The notes under the pieces are model-generated. The model saw only the letters and a list, made by a program, of their open reading frames with translations, had not been told where the DNA came from and did not search any database. The position numbers and the translations under genes were made by a program. Positions 1 through 7,578 of a stretch of DNA of 23,243 nucleotides are shown piece by piece; positions within the stretch are counted from its first letter, which is position 1, and each line of letters begins with the position of its first letter. The DNA comes from a virus, in IMG/VR virus record IMGVR_UViG_3300032053_012680, positions 1 through 23,243 of that record; one strand, written 5' to 3'.

Positions 1-1227
1 AACATTGAGGTTCCCGCAACAATAGTGGATAGAAAATTTAATGAATTTTTTGAAGGAGTTAAGGACAAGGCCCAAATACCGGGGTTTAGAAAAGGACATG
101 CGCCTGTTCACTTATTAAGACAATATTTTGGAACCAAGGTCCAAGCTTCGGTTGTAAGTATGATTTTGGGAGAATATTATGAAAGAATGATTAGGCAGGA
201 AAACATAAGTCCTATTGGTGCTCCGGATGTAAAAGACCATGACCCCAAAAATAACGAATTTCCCGGAAAGTTTAGTTTCGACGGATCTTACTCGGTAGAA
301 TTTGTCGTGGAAGTGTTGCCAAAAATTGACCCAGTAGGATATATTGGCATGGATGTTGAAATTCCAAATGTTGACGAGAATCAATTATTTGACGAAAAGA
401 TGAATGAATATAGAGAGCAGTTTGCTGAAAGAAAACAAGTCACAGACAGAGGGGCAAATCCAGGAGACTCTATTGTGTTAGATTTTACTGGATACGTTGA
501 CGATGTTCCGTTCGATGGTGGCACGGCAAATGGGTTTGTTCTCAACAAGCTTGGGTCTGCCACGCTGATTCCGGGGTTTGAAGAACAGTTGGCAGGCATG
601 AAGCCAGAAGAAAACAAAAAGATTTTAGTAAAATTTCCAGAAAACTATCACGCTAAACATTTGTGTGGAAAAGACGCAATGTTTGACGTTACAGTTCGCA
701 GCGTTATTGCGGTTACTCCAGCAGAAATTAATGCCGACTTGTCCTTGATGTCAGGCTTTACTTCTTTAGAAGAAATGCAAAATAATATTAAAGCCAATGT
801 TCAAGTGGACAAGCAAGCAATTATTAGACAAAAAATTGATGGCCAAATCGCAAACAAACTATTGGAGGTTAACAAATTTGACGCACCAAGGTCTTTAGTT
901 GATGTAGAGCTAGAAGGATTAAAAAATAGAATTTCCAAAGAGAAAGCTCTTCCGGACGAATTTGTTGAACAATTAAGAAAGAATGCTGAATTCAACGTTA
1001 AAAGAGCAATGATATTTGACGCCATCTACGAAAAAGAAAAATCGGTTGAAGTTACGCCAGAAGAATTAGATTTTGCTCTAGACGAACACGCCAAAATTAA
1101 CAATAAAACAAAGGATGAATTAATCAGTGCTTTGTATAATTCAAAGCAAATGGATAATTTCGTTGGAGTAATCAGAATAGCGAAAGTAGTAGATTTTATA
1201 ACAAACAATGTAAAGAAAGGAAGTTAA
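1..1227 (+). CDS. tig: Trigger factor (ribosome-associated chaperone / peptidyl-prolyl isomerase), 5' end missing
   Basis: The reading frame is open from base 1, so the gene starts before the window; comparison with E. coli Tig suggests about 15 residues are missing. The ribosome-binding signature GFRKG is at visible residues 28-32. It is followed by the rest of the N-domain, an FKBP-type domain (about residues 155-240, containing DFTGYVDD, FDGG, LIPGFEEQLAG and FPENYHA) and a helical C-terminal chaperone domain. All three domains of a bacterial trigger factor are present, about 409 visible residues against the usual 430 or so. In bacteria the protein binds ribosomal protein L23 at the exit tunnel and shields nascent chains. 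A phage-borne copy would be expected to act on the host ribosome, perhaps for phage proteins (inference). The next gene starts one base after its stop, and both precede a terminator. A GTG at 25 is in frame but is not the start. Confidence 0.93.
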   Translation, partial: NIEVPATIVDRKFNEFFEGVKDKAQIPGFRKGHAPVHLLRQYFGTKVQASVVSMILGEYYERMIRQENISPIGAPDVKDHDPKNNEFPGKFSFDGSYSVEFVVEVLPKIDPVGYIGMDVEIPNVDENQLFDEKMNEYREQFAERKQVTDRGANPGDSIVLDFTGYVDDVPFDGGTANGFVLNKLGSATLIPGFEEQLAGMKPEENKKILVKFPENYHAKHLCGKDAMFDVTVRSVIAVTPAEINADLSLMSGFTSLEEMQNNIKANVQVDKQAIIRQKIDGQIANKLLEVNKFDAPRSLVDVELEGLKNRISKEKALPDEFVEQLRKNAEFNVKRAMIFDAIYEKEKSVEVTPEELDFALDEHAKINNKTKDELISALYNSKQMDNFVGVIRIAKVVDFITNNVKKGS

Positions 1228-1228
1228 A

Positions 1229-1447
1229 ATGACAGAAACAGTAAAGCAGGCCGTAACAGGTTTCCAGGTTGTGAGTTTTCAGGTTAAAAAGGCTAAGGAT
1301 GGGGAAACCGTAAAGTTATTGTTAGAAGCGTCGGTGGATTCAATTGGTGCTGGAACCTGTGACATGGGAGATGTTTTGAAGGCTCTCCTACAACATCAGA
1401 CTGGCGAGGTTGATGTAGGACTATCGGTATTAATTAATAGTAAGTAA
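1229..1447 (+). CDS. Small protein of unknown function downstream of trigger factor
   Basis: This 72-residue protein has a good ribosome binding site (AAAGGAAG ending a few bases before ATG 1229) and begins one base after the tig stop, so it is cotranscribed and probably translationally coupled. It is mildly acidic, with alternating hydrophobic residues in its first half that suggest beta strands, then a GAGTCDMGDV turn and a short helix. There is no signal peptide, membrane segment or recognisable motif. It is the last gene before the terminator at 1465-1501. I do not recognise a family. The RBS and packing make it very likely to be a real gene. Confidence 0.75.
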   Translation: MTETVKQAVTGFQVVSFQVKKAKDGETVKLLLEASVDSIGAGTCDMGDVLKALLQHQTGEVDVGLSVLINSK

Positions 1448-1464
1448 TTTTGTCAACCCTAACA

Positions 1465-1501
1465 GGGACACTTGCAAGTTCGCAGGTGTCCCATTATTTT
1501 T
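1465..1501 (+). terminator. Rho-independent terminator after the trigger factor operon
   Basis: An 11-bp stem (GGGACACTTGC at 1465-1475 with GCAGGTGTCCC at 1482-1492, one G-U pair) closes a 6-base loop and is followed by ATTATTTTT. It lies 17 bases past the stop of the 72-aa gene. It would end the transcript carrying tig, and it excludes a start codon at 1472 for the next gene, since that codon lies inside the stem. Confidence 0.85.
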
Positions 1502-1507
1502 AAAATC

Positions 1508-1846
1508 ATGATAACTTTCAAAGAAACGGTTAAATCAAAAACCAGTAGCTGCTCAAAATGTTTTTCAATAACATATAGTTTGCCTTGCGTGATAGATGTT
1601 AAATTGGCATCCTTTTTAAAAGATTTTGGATTACCAATTTATTCTATGGAATCAACCAAGCTTTTGAAAATAGATACTTCAGATGGTTTTCACATAGAGG
1701 GCAGGCTTAATACTAAAGTAATCAAATTTACCATGCCAAAGAAATTTGAAAAAATAGCACCAGACAAGGCAACAAAAAGAATCGAATTTGAGAGAAAATT
1801 ATCCGAGTGGATAACAGACAAGTTAAATATTAAAATAGACGAATGA
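1508..1846 (+). CDS. Unknown protein with an N-terminal CxxC
   Basis: This 112-residue protein begins at ATG 1508. An in-frame TTG at 1472 would lie within the upstream terminator stem and was rejected. No Shine-Dalgarno sequence is visible before 1508; the start sits just past the terminator U-tract, so it may be expressed by read-through or from an unseen promoter. The protein has a CSKC pair near residues 14-17, a central hydrophobic stretch and a lysine-rich helical C-terminus. A single CxxC does not make a complete zinc site. The family is not recognised. The following gene begins 10 bases downstream. Confidence 0.6.
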   Translation: MITFKETVKSKTSSCSKCFSITYSLPCVIDVKLASFLKDFGLPIYSMESTKLLKIDTSDGFHIEGRLNTKVIKFTMPKKFEKIAPDKATKRIEFERKLSEWITDKLNIKIDE

Positions 1847-1856
1847 AAGATAAATA

Positions 1857-2219
1857 ATGGAAACTAGCACAAAAATAGTGTTTGTATCTTCTAATAATTG
1901 TTTTATTAAAAGGTTAGATTATTCGACTGAAAGATTTCCTTACTATGATCCATATTTTTTAGGAAGATTAATTTGCGCAGGATATATAGAATTCTATTCT
2001 ATAAAAAATATAGACGTATATAGCCATCCGTTTTCTGTATCTATAATAGATTTTAAAAACAGTGTTGTTACAAATATTAATAATATTTGGATTACCAATT
2101 ATAATTGTGAAACATTTAACAATACATGTCATTTGTATAAATCTCACTTTCAGGCAGAAAGCATAAACCGTGGAAATTTAAAAGACGCTTACCGAATTTT
2201 TCTAAGAAAAAAATTATAG
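1857..2219 (+). CDS. Unknown 120-residue protein
   Basis: ATG 1857 lies 10 bases after the previous stop, with only a weak purine-rich RBS (GAAAGATAA). The product is rich in Tyr, Asn, Ile and Phe, with a basic C-terminal tail, and has no signal peptide, transmembrane helix or recognised motif. It ends 14 bases before the start of the DNA polymerase gene, which suggests cotranscription with it. Reality is supported mainly by the uninterrupted frame and tight packing; function is unknown. Confidence 0.55.
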   Translation: METSTKIVFVSSNNCFIKRLDYSTERFPYYDPYFLGRLICAGYIEFYSIKNIDVYSHPFSVSIIDFKNSVVTNINNIWITNYNCETFNNTCHLYKSHFQAESINRGNLKDAYRIFLRKKL

Positions 2220-2233
2220 AATAAAGGATAAAT

Positions 2234-5200
2234 ATGATAGATTTTGCTCACCTACATTGCCATTCGGCGCTTGGCAGCATGGCCGACTCGATGGTTTCAG
2301 TAGACCAATTGTTTAAAACAGCATCAGAAATGGGCCAAAAGAGTTTGGCAGTAACCGACCACGGCACTATGGCGTCTCTAATAGATGCGTACAGGGCATC
2401 AAAAAAATATGGCGTGAGATATATTCCCGGAGTAGAGTTTTATTTTGTCGACAATGCCAAAGAAGATAAGCAGAAAAGAAAGCATTTAATTCTTTTGGCA
2501 AAAAACGAAAAGGGTTACAGAAATCTTCTTAAACTGAACCACGAGGGATTTGTTAATTGGAAATATGTTGCTATTTTAAATAAAGTGTTTCCGCAAATAG
2601 ACCTTGAGCTTATTAAACAATACCGAGAAGGTCTTATTTGCCTTACTGCTTGTGGCTCGGGCCCATTGGCGAACGAGATGTTTAAGCTTGATGAAAATAA
2701 GTGTTGGAACGAAGAGTCATGTTATTCCAATGTTTTAAACTTAGTTGGCTCCTTTCGTGAAGTTTTTGGTGAGGATTTATATCTGGAAGTTCAAACCCAT
2801 GATTTGAAAAAGTATAAAGTTAATAAGAAAACAAACGAAGTAGAAAAAGATGCTAACGGAGAGCCCATAATTCTTGTCGACCAATCTTACATTAATAGAA
2901 AACTTTTAGAATTATCTCAAGACATGGGGATTAAATTGGTGGGAACATGCGACGTTCATTATCTAAAAAAAGAAGACGCCAAAATTCACGACATGCTTAT
3001 GGCCATAAATGACAAAAAAGCATTAAATGATAAAAACAGACACAGATATGAGGTTGAAGAATTCTATATGAAATCTGGAGAAGAAGTGTTTAATCACTTT
3101 TCTCAATTATTTAATAAAGATATTGCTTCCGAAATTTGTAAAAATACCCTAGATGTTTCTAATAAATGTGAAGAGGCGTCGTATATAGAGGCGAAAGAAA
3201 TTAGATTTCCAAAATTTAATGTAAAAACAGAGAGTGACTATGAAGATTTTCTAAAATGGGAAGGCCGAGACGAAAAGTTGCCCGAAGATCATTCGTATTT
3301 AAGATACAAATGCATAAATATTTTTAAGGACAAATATGCCCATCTGCCAGCAGAAAAAAAGAAGGAGTATAAAAAACGGTTTATAGATGAGATTAAAGTT
3401 TTAGAGATGCATAACTTTTCTTCTTATATGTTAATTGTTGCTGATTTCATTCGTGAAGCCAGAAAAAACAATATACGTGTCGGGCCGGGAAGAGGAAGTG
3501 TCGGAGGATGTTTGGTGGCAAATCTATTAGGAATCCACGAGGTAGATCCTATTGAATATGGTCTAATTTTTGAAAGATTTCATAATAAAGAGAAAACTTC
3601 TTTTCCCGATATTGATACTGATTTTAGTCCATCAGGAAGAAATTGGGTGGAAAAATATGTCGTTAATAAATATGGAAAAGACAGAGTTGCTCACGTCTCC
3701 AATCTTACAAAAATGACTCCTAAAGTGGTAATAAAAGATGTCGCGCGCTCATTAGAATTGGGCGGAGGGAAAAGCGAAGCGTTTAAAATAGCAAATAATA
3801 TTACCGATGCGGTTCCCATAACTGCAAAAACTTTTGATGATGTTTTGCAGCAATCAGAAGAGTTTTCAAAATTTTGTGTTCAATATCCGGATATTGAAAA
3901 ATATGGAAGAAATCTGGTTGGTTTAGAAAAAACTTATGCGACACATGCGGCAGGAATAGTTATTAGTGATATTGATTTATCGACATATGTTCCGCTTAGA
4001 TATGATAAAGAAGGAAATGTTGCGGTTCAATATGAAAAAGATAGATGTGAGCAAATGAAGTTAATTAAAATGGATTTGTTGGGACTAGAACATTTGGATA
4101 TTATTGATGAAACAATTAAAAATGCTAACATGTTAGGCGACAGTTGTCCTGACACCAAAAACCTAGCTCCATTTAATGATGTGGGAGTTTGGGATATGAT
4201 TAGCAAAGGGCAGACAATCTGTGTGTTTCAGATGGGCTCTAATCATATGCGAGCACTTTGCAAACAAATATGCCCCAAAAATATTGAAGAATTAAGTTTG
4301 GTTAATGCTCTTGGACGACCATCTGCCATTAAGTCAAGGATATCGTATATAGCGAGAAGGGATGGAAGAGAAAAAATAACATATATTCATGAGTGCATCA
4401 GACCAGCTCTAGAGGAAACATTGGGCGTTTGCGTGTATGAAGACCAGCTAATGAAATTGGCAAAATGTGTTTCTGGTTGGGATCTTAACAAGGCAGACGG
4501 ATTGAGAAAATTAACGAAAATGAAAGCTAAAGGAAAGGATTTAGCGGAAAAACTAAAGAAAGATTTTATAGATGATGCCGTTGTTTTTAATAATCTTTCA
4601 AGAGACATTGCTTTGGAAATTTGGGAAAGCATTGTAGAACCATTCGAAGGATATGGATTCAATAAGGCTCACGGGATTTTCTATAGCTTAAATGGTTATC
4701 ACACAGCATATTACAAATATCATTATCCGGCTGCATTTATGGCCGCTGTATTAAAATCCGAAGTGTCTAAGTCGTCCTCTAATAAAGAAAAAATTAATAT
4801 TTACAAAAAAGAAGCAGAAAGGCTTGGATTAAAAATAGTTACTCCGGACATAAATAATAGTGGAGAGTTTTTTACAGTGTTTGATAAAAACACAATCAGT
4901 ATGGGTCTTGCGGCAGTTAAAGGTGTTGGAACCAAAGCTGTTTGTAACATCATTGAAGTGCGCAACGAACATAAATTTTTGTCTTTTGCCGATTTTTTAT
5001 ATAGAACTAATTCAAGTCTTGTGAGAAAGAATGTCATACAGGCTTTGGCCAAGGCCGGAGGATTTGATTCTTTGCGAATTTCTAGAAAGAGTGCTCATGA
5101 TTTTTACAGCGAGGTTAGAACAAAGGCAAACAAACATGCTGAGAAAAAAGCAATAATTGGTATGGACTCCTGGAACGTAATGAATGATTTTAAATTTATA

Positions 5201-5623
5201 TCTGATGTTTTTGAAACGGAGTGGACTAAAAAAGAAATATTGGATAATGAGTTAGAAGTTCTTGGAGAATATATTTCTGGTGGAATTAACGACGTATATG
5301 AGGGGTTTTTTACCGGAAATGGTGTTCTGTTCAAAAATTTAAAGAAGATGGCTGACAAAACACCAGTTAGAATAGAGGCTCTTATTGAATCCATAATAGA
5401 GTCTAGGATTCAAAAAGAGGGAAAAAACAAAGGAAATGTTTACGCAAGATGTACGCTAATAGACATTAATGGAGACACCGCACAAATGACCATTTGGGCA
5501 AACTTGTGGAAAAATTTAAAAACCAAAGACCTAAAGGGGAAACCAATGTGTTCTATTTGTAGAGTTAATTCTTATAAAGGAATAAATGGGTTGATTTTAG
5601 AGCGAGTAGATAAACTAAAATAG
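2234..5623 (+). CDS. dnaE: DNA polymerase III alpha subunit (DnaE-type replicative polymerase)
   Basis: This is a complete C-family replicase of 1129 residues, close to the usual 1160. The PHP domain begins at HLHCH (H6, H8, H10) and continues with TDHG (D42, H43), PGVE (E68) and CDVHY, so its metal-binding residues look intact. The palm has GPGRGSVGG near residue 416, the catalytic aspartates D459 and D461 in PDIDTDF, and the third, D614, in KMDLLGL. The fingers contain YEDQLMKLA and GYGFNKAHG. A helix-hairpin-helix (GLAAVKGVGTKAV) and a C-terminal OB fold (about residues 1040-1110) follow. AAGGAT precedes ATG 2234. The product would replicate phage DNA, either with its own PHP exonuclease or with a partner proofreader not present here. 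There is no intein. It ends in TAG and is followed by a repeat-rich intergenic region. Confidence 0.96.
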   Translation: MIDFAHLHCHSALGSMADSMVSVDQLFKTASEMGQKSLAVTDHGTMASLIDAYRASKKYGVRYIPGVEFYFVDNAKEDKQKRKHLILLAKNEKGYRNLLKLNHEGFVNWKYVAILNKVFPQIDLELIKQYREGLICLTACGSGPLANEMFKLDENKCWNEESCYSNVLNLVGSFREVFGEDLYLEVQTHDLKKYKVNKKTNEVEKDANGEPIILVDQSYINRKLLELSQDMGIKLVGTCDVHYLKKEDAKIHDMLMAINDKKALNDKNRHRYEVEEFYMKSGEEVFNHFSQLFNKDIASEICKNTLDVSNKCEEASYIEAKEIRFPKFNVKTESDYEDFLKWEGRDEKLPEDHSYLRYKCINIFKDKYAHLPAEKKKEYKKRFIDEIKVLEMHNFSSYMLIVADFIREARKNNIRVGPGRGSVGGCLVANLLGIHEVDPIEYGLIFERFHNKEKTSFPDIDTDFSPSGRNWVEKYVVNKYGKDRVAHVSNLTKMTPKVVIKDVARSLELGGGKSEAFKIANNITDAVPITAKTFDDVLQQSEEFSKFCVQYPDIEKYGRNLVGLEKTYATHAAGIVISDIDLSTYVPLRYDKEGNVAVQYEKDRCEQMKLIKMDLLGLEHLDIIDETIKNANMLGDSCPDTKNLAPFNDVGVWDMISKGQTICVFQMGSNHMRALCKQICPKNIEELSLVNALGRPSAIKSRISYIARRDGREKITYIHECIRPALEETLGVCVYEDQLMKLAKCVSGWDLNKADGLRKLTKMKAKGKDLAEKLKKDFIDDAVVFNNLSRDIALEIWESIVEPFEGYGFNKAHGIFYSLNGYHTAYYKYHYPAAFMAAVLKSEVSKSSSNKEKINIYKKEAERLGLKIVTPDINNSGEFFTVFDKNTISMGLAAVKGVGTKAVCNIIEVRNEHKFLSFADFLYRTNSSLVRKNVIQALAKAGGFDSLRISRKSAHDFYSEVRTKANKHAEKKAIIGMDSWNVMNDFKFISDVFETEWTKKEILDNELEVLGEYISGGINDVYEGFFTGNGVLFKNLKKMADKTPVRIEALIESIIESRIQKEGKNKGNVYARCTLIDINGDTAQMTIWANLWKNLKTKDLKGKPMCSICRVNSYKGINGLILERVDKLK

Positions 5624-5634
5624 CGAAAGGTGTA

Positions 5635-5650
5635 AACATTAAATAATGTT
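5635..5650. repeat. Short AT-rich inverted repeat after dnaE
   Basis: Arms AACATTA and TAATGTT (7 bp) are separated by two bases, directly abutting the next inverted repeat at 5651. It is the first of several inverted repeats packed between dnaE and the next gene. It could be a protein-binding half of the region or simply AT-rich chance. Confidence 0.5.
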
Positions 5651-5682
5651 AACAAACTATAAAGAAAATAGTTTGTTTCATT
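5651..5682 (+). terminator. Probable terminator of the dnaE transcript
   Basis: A perfect 10-bp stem (AACAAACTAT at 5651-5660, ATAGTTTGTT at 5668-5677) with a 7-base loop, followed by TCATTTC. The stem is AT-rich and the U-tract is interrupted, so termination strength is uncertain. The position, 27 bases after the dnaE stop, fits a terminator. Confidence 0.55.
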
Positions 5683-5694
5683 TCTATCAATAAT
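5681..5694. promoter_or_regulatory. 14-base motif shared with the intergenic region at 15416
   Basis: TTTCTATCAATAAT occurs here and identically at 15416-15429. Both sites precede genes whose leaders also share AACACTATAA followed by GGAGAC. It may be part of a phage promoter or leader element; no match to -35/-10 consensus was found. Confidence 0.35.
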
Positions 5695-5750
5695 GTCTCC
5701 TTATAGTATAGAGATAATCTCTATTGACTATCAACACTATAAGGAGACAT
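5693..5750 (+). promoter_or_regulatory. Long hairpin that buries the ribosome binding site of the next gene
   Basis: A perfect 15-bp inverted repeat (5693-5707 with 5736-5750) has the Shine-Dalgarno AAGGAG (5741-5746) wholly inside its right arm, paired with CTCCTT in the left arm. The start codon, ATG 5753, lies just outside. Between the arms is a second dyad, ATAGAGAT-A-ATCTCTAT (5708-5724), which would stack on the outer stem. In RNA this would block ribosome access. As DNA, the inner 17-bp dyad is a plausible operator for a dimeric regulator, including the ribbon-helix-helix-like protein encoded next. The pairing is seen directly; regulation is inferred. Confidence 0.75.
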
Positions 5751-5752
5751 GT

Positions 5753-5929
5753 ATGACAAAAGATAATTTTTACGTAATGGCTGTTAACTTTGATCGTGAA
5801 AAACATAAAGATTTGGTCGAGTGGTTAAAAAAACAGGCAGAAGAGAATGACAGAAGTCTTTCGTCCTTTTGTATCAGCATTTTTAAGGAATATAGAAAAC
5901 AAAAAGAGGATGAAAATGGAAACAAATGA
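5753..5929 (+). CDS. Small ribbon-helix-helix-like (Arc/MetJ fold) protein
   Basis: This 58-residue protein starts at ATG 5753, six bases after AAGGAG. An in-frame ATG at 5693 was rejected because it has no RBS and lies in the left arm of the hairpin. The layout is a short strand (FYVMAVNFD), a long amphipathic helix (about residues 16-32), a turn at NDRSLSS and a second helix (FCISIFKEYRKQK). This matches the strand-helix-helix plan of Arc/MetJ DNA-binding dimers. The fold call comes from pattern, not a conserved signature. If correct, autoregulation through the dyad upstream is a natural guess. Its last 14 bases overlap the start of HNH gene 1. Confidence 0.6.
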   Translation: MTKDNFYVMAVNFDREKHKDLVEWLKKQAEENDRSLSSFCISIFKEYRKQKEDENGNK

Positions 5930-6671
5930 CGAATGCAAACAATGCTCTGGGTCATGCAATTTATTAAATTATGACCTCGGCGACGTCTTTGTGTGGAAGT
6001 GCAAAATATGTAAAGCGGCATACGATAAAATATATCGTGAAAAGAATAAAGATAGGCTTGCTGTAATAAAGAAGGTGTATAGAGATGCCAACAAAAACAG
6101 GATTAATATAAAAGCAAGAGATATTCTAAAAAATAGGACACCAGAAGAAATACAGAAACAAAAAGATTATCTAGCTGCATATTATATTAAACACAAAGAT
6201 AAAATAAAGAAGGCTACCAAAAATAATAAAAACAGACCAGGTGCAAGACAAAATAGGGCTAAACGTGAACGGGAGAGATATAAAAATGACCCACAATACA
6301 GATTGGAAATGAACGCAAGAAGCAGGATTAGAAAATTTATAAAAGACCGTAGCATCAACAAATCGTCCTCTGTATCACGCGTGATTGGGTGTTCACGCGA
6401 AGAGCTTGCTGCTAGGTTTGAATTTTTATTTTATGATAATTTGGAAACTGGAGAGAGTATGACCTGGGATAACGATGACAAATGGGATATTGATCATATT
6501 GTGCCATTGTCATATTTTAATATGGCTGATCCAGAACAATTTGCGGTGGCCTGCCATTATTTAAATCTGCGGCCACTTTGGAGAAAAGAGAATCTTGAAA
6601 AATCGGCCAAAGTGCCAGAAAACGCAGAAGAGATAATTGGAAGAATCAAAGAAACATTAAATAAAACATAA
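5916..6671 (+). CDS. HNH endonuclease 1 with N-terminal zinc ribbon (homing-type)
   Basis: A 251-residue protein. ATG 5916 was chosen because AGAGG ends six bases upstream; ATG 5910 would leave no spacing. Cysteines at C7, C10 or C14, C29 and C32 form a likely zinc ribbon. A lysine-rich linker carries two 15-residue repeats (residues 38-67). The C-terminal HNH nuclease has WDIDHIVPLS, CHYLNLRPLW and ENLEKS; the DH pair and the Asn are the expected metal-site residues. It cleaves DNA, probably as a free-standing homing or DNA-processing enzyme. It is the most diverged of the four family members in this window. Its start overlaps the preceding small gene, so its translation depends on the hairpin-controlled RBS there (inference). 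Confidence 0.88.
   Translation: METNDECKQCSGSCNLLNYDLGDVFVWKCKICKAAYDKIYREKNKDRLAVIKKVYRDANKNRINIKARDILKNRTPEEIQKQKDYLAAYYIKHKDKIKKATKNNKNRPGARQNRAKRERERYKNDPQYRLEMNARSRIRKFIKDRSINKSSSVSRVIGCSREELAARFEFLFYDNLETGESMTWDNDDKWDIDHIVPLSYFNMADPEQFAVACHYLNLRPLWRKENLEKSAKVPENAEEIIGRIKETLNKT
6027..6116 (+). repeat. Two 15-residue repeats in HNH gene 1
   Basis: Residues 38-52 (KIYREKNKDRLAVIK) and 53-67 (KVYRDANKNRINIKA) are tandem units with the pattern KxYRxxNxxR(I/L)xxx. They are the shortest array in the four HNH genes of this window. Confidence 0.7.
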
Positions 6672-6682
6672 GGGAGTAAAAG

Positions 6683-7288
6683 ATGAATTGTTCGAATTGT
6701 GGAGTTGAAATAAGTAAAGAGTTTATATTTGCTTTTTCGTCCAATCAGTGTCCTGCGTGCGGAAAAAGTATTATGAATCCAGATCAATCTGTGGCCTATC
6801 TTTATCTTCGTGAGCTGCTAAAAACTGCCTTGACCGAAGAAGATATGGAAAAGATATCTACTTTGATTATGGCAAATTTTGATTTGAAAAAAATATCCAT
6901 TCCGGGTGCCTTTGCGCCAGCTTATGTGGCTCCCACCCCTGACCAAGATGGCCCGGGCACTAACACGCCATCGGAACCAGAGAAAAACATGGAGCCAATT
7001 AATGTTACAGAAGAGGTTCAGGAGTCTGTTATTACCGAAGATGGCGTAAAGCTCGAGGTTTTAGACAAGAAAAAGACACAAGATGTTTTGCAAAGAATGA
7101 GGGACGAGGCACTTGCTGGCGCTATTGACGAAAGATATGGTGTAGAATTAGAAGACGAAGATGTTTTGTTGTCCGAAGATCCCAAGGCTAATGCGGAATT
7201 GTTAAAAAAGAGACAAAAACAAATTGATGCACGAAGAACAATTTCTAGCGGCAGCGGCGGAAAGAATAGTTTCTCAAGGAGTAGCTAA
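6683..7288 (+). CDS. Zinc-ribbon protein of unknown function
   Basis: A 201-residue protein with a strong RBS (AGGGAG, 6 bases before ATG 6683). The N-terminus has a four-cysteine zinc ribbon (CSNC at 3-6 and CPAC around 24-27). A helical stretch, a Pro/Thr/Glu-rich flexible linker (about residues 75-110) and an acidic, helical second half with a Ser/Gly-rich tail follow. The ribbon resembles those of nucleic-acid-binding adaptors, but no family was recognised. It overlaps the next gene by one base (TAATG), and lies in the operon leading to the putative mediator and SSB, so a role in replication or transcription is plausible but unproven. Confidence 0.75.
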   Translation: MNCSNCGVEISKEFIFAFSSNQCPACGKSIMNPDQSVAYLYLRELLKTALTEEDMEKISTLIMANFDLKKISIPGAFAPAYVAPTPDQDGPGTNTPSEPEKNMEPINVTEEVQESVITEDGVKLEVLDKKKTQDVLQRMRDEALAGAIDERYGVELEDEDVLLSEDPKANAELLKKRQKQIDARRTISSGSGGKNSFSRSS

Positions 7289-7578
7289 TGATTAGGGCAA
7301 TAGATTATCAAAAAGTTGATATGTCAGATGAAGAATATGTATATTATCAAGAGTTGGTTAAAAAATTCACTGACAGCACTAATAAAGGTTCAGAGTATTT
7401 TGTAAATTTGTTTGTAACAGATAAGTTAGGATTAATTTCTTTAATTAAGCCAACAAAATCGATTCCGTGGGAGATAATATTTTTTGCTCAAAATTTAATG
7501 ATTAACCAGCATTTGAGAGAAAATGATAAAAGGATAGATAAACTACAAAAGGAAATAAGTGATTTGGAGAAAAAATGA
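7288..7578 (+). CDS. Unknown 96-residue protein with C-terminal coiled coil
   Basis: AAGGAG sits six bases before ATG 7288, which overlaps the previous stop (TAATG). The first two thirds are mixed hydrophobic and charged, including IPWEIIFFAQNLM. The last 20 residues (NDKRIDKLQKEISDLEKK) form a clear heptad-like coiled coil. The stop overlaps the next start (ATGA), so the three genes 6683-8144 form one coupled unit. No family was recognised; a small oligomeric accessory protein would fit. Confidence 0.75.
   Translation: MIRAIDYQKVDMSDEEYVYYQELVKKFTDSTNKGSEYFVNLFVTDKLGLISLIKPTKSIPWEIIFFAQNLMINQHLRENDKRIDKLQKEISDLEKK

Noticed and set aside
1472-1507. Upstream TTG start for the gene ending at 1846
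   Set aside because: The codon lies within the stem of a clear intrinsic terminator; ATG 1508 is the first sensible start.
4387-5394. Long minus-strand open frames opposite dnaE, and similar ones opposite other genes
   Set aside because: They mirror well-supported + strand genes, lack RBS or known motifs, and no minus-strand gene is needed anywhere in the window.
2234-5623. Intein in the polymerase or recombinase genes
   Set aside because: Lengths match intein-free homologues and no Cys/Ser-start plus HN-C/S/T splice pattern interrupts the motifs.
5693-5752. ATG 5693 as the start of the ribbon-helix-helix-like gene
   Set aside because: It has no RBS and lies in the left arm of the hairpin; ATG 5753 has AAGGAG at ideal spacing and gives the compact fold.
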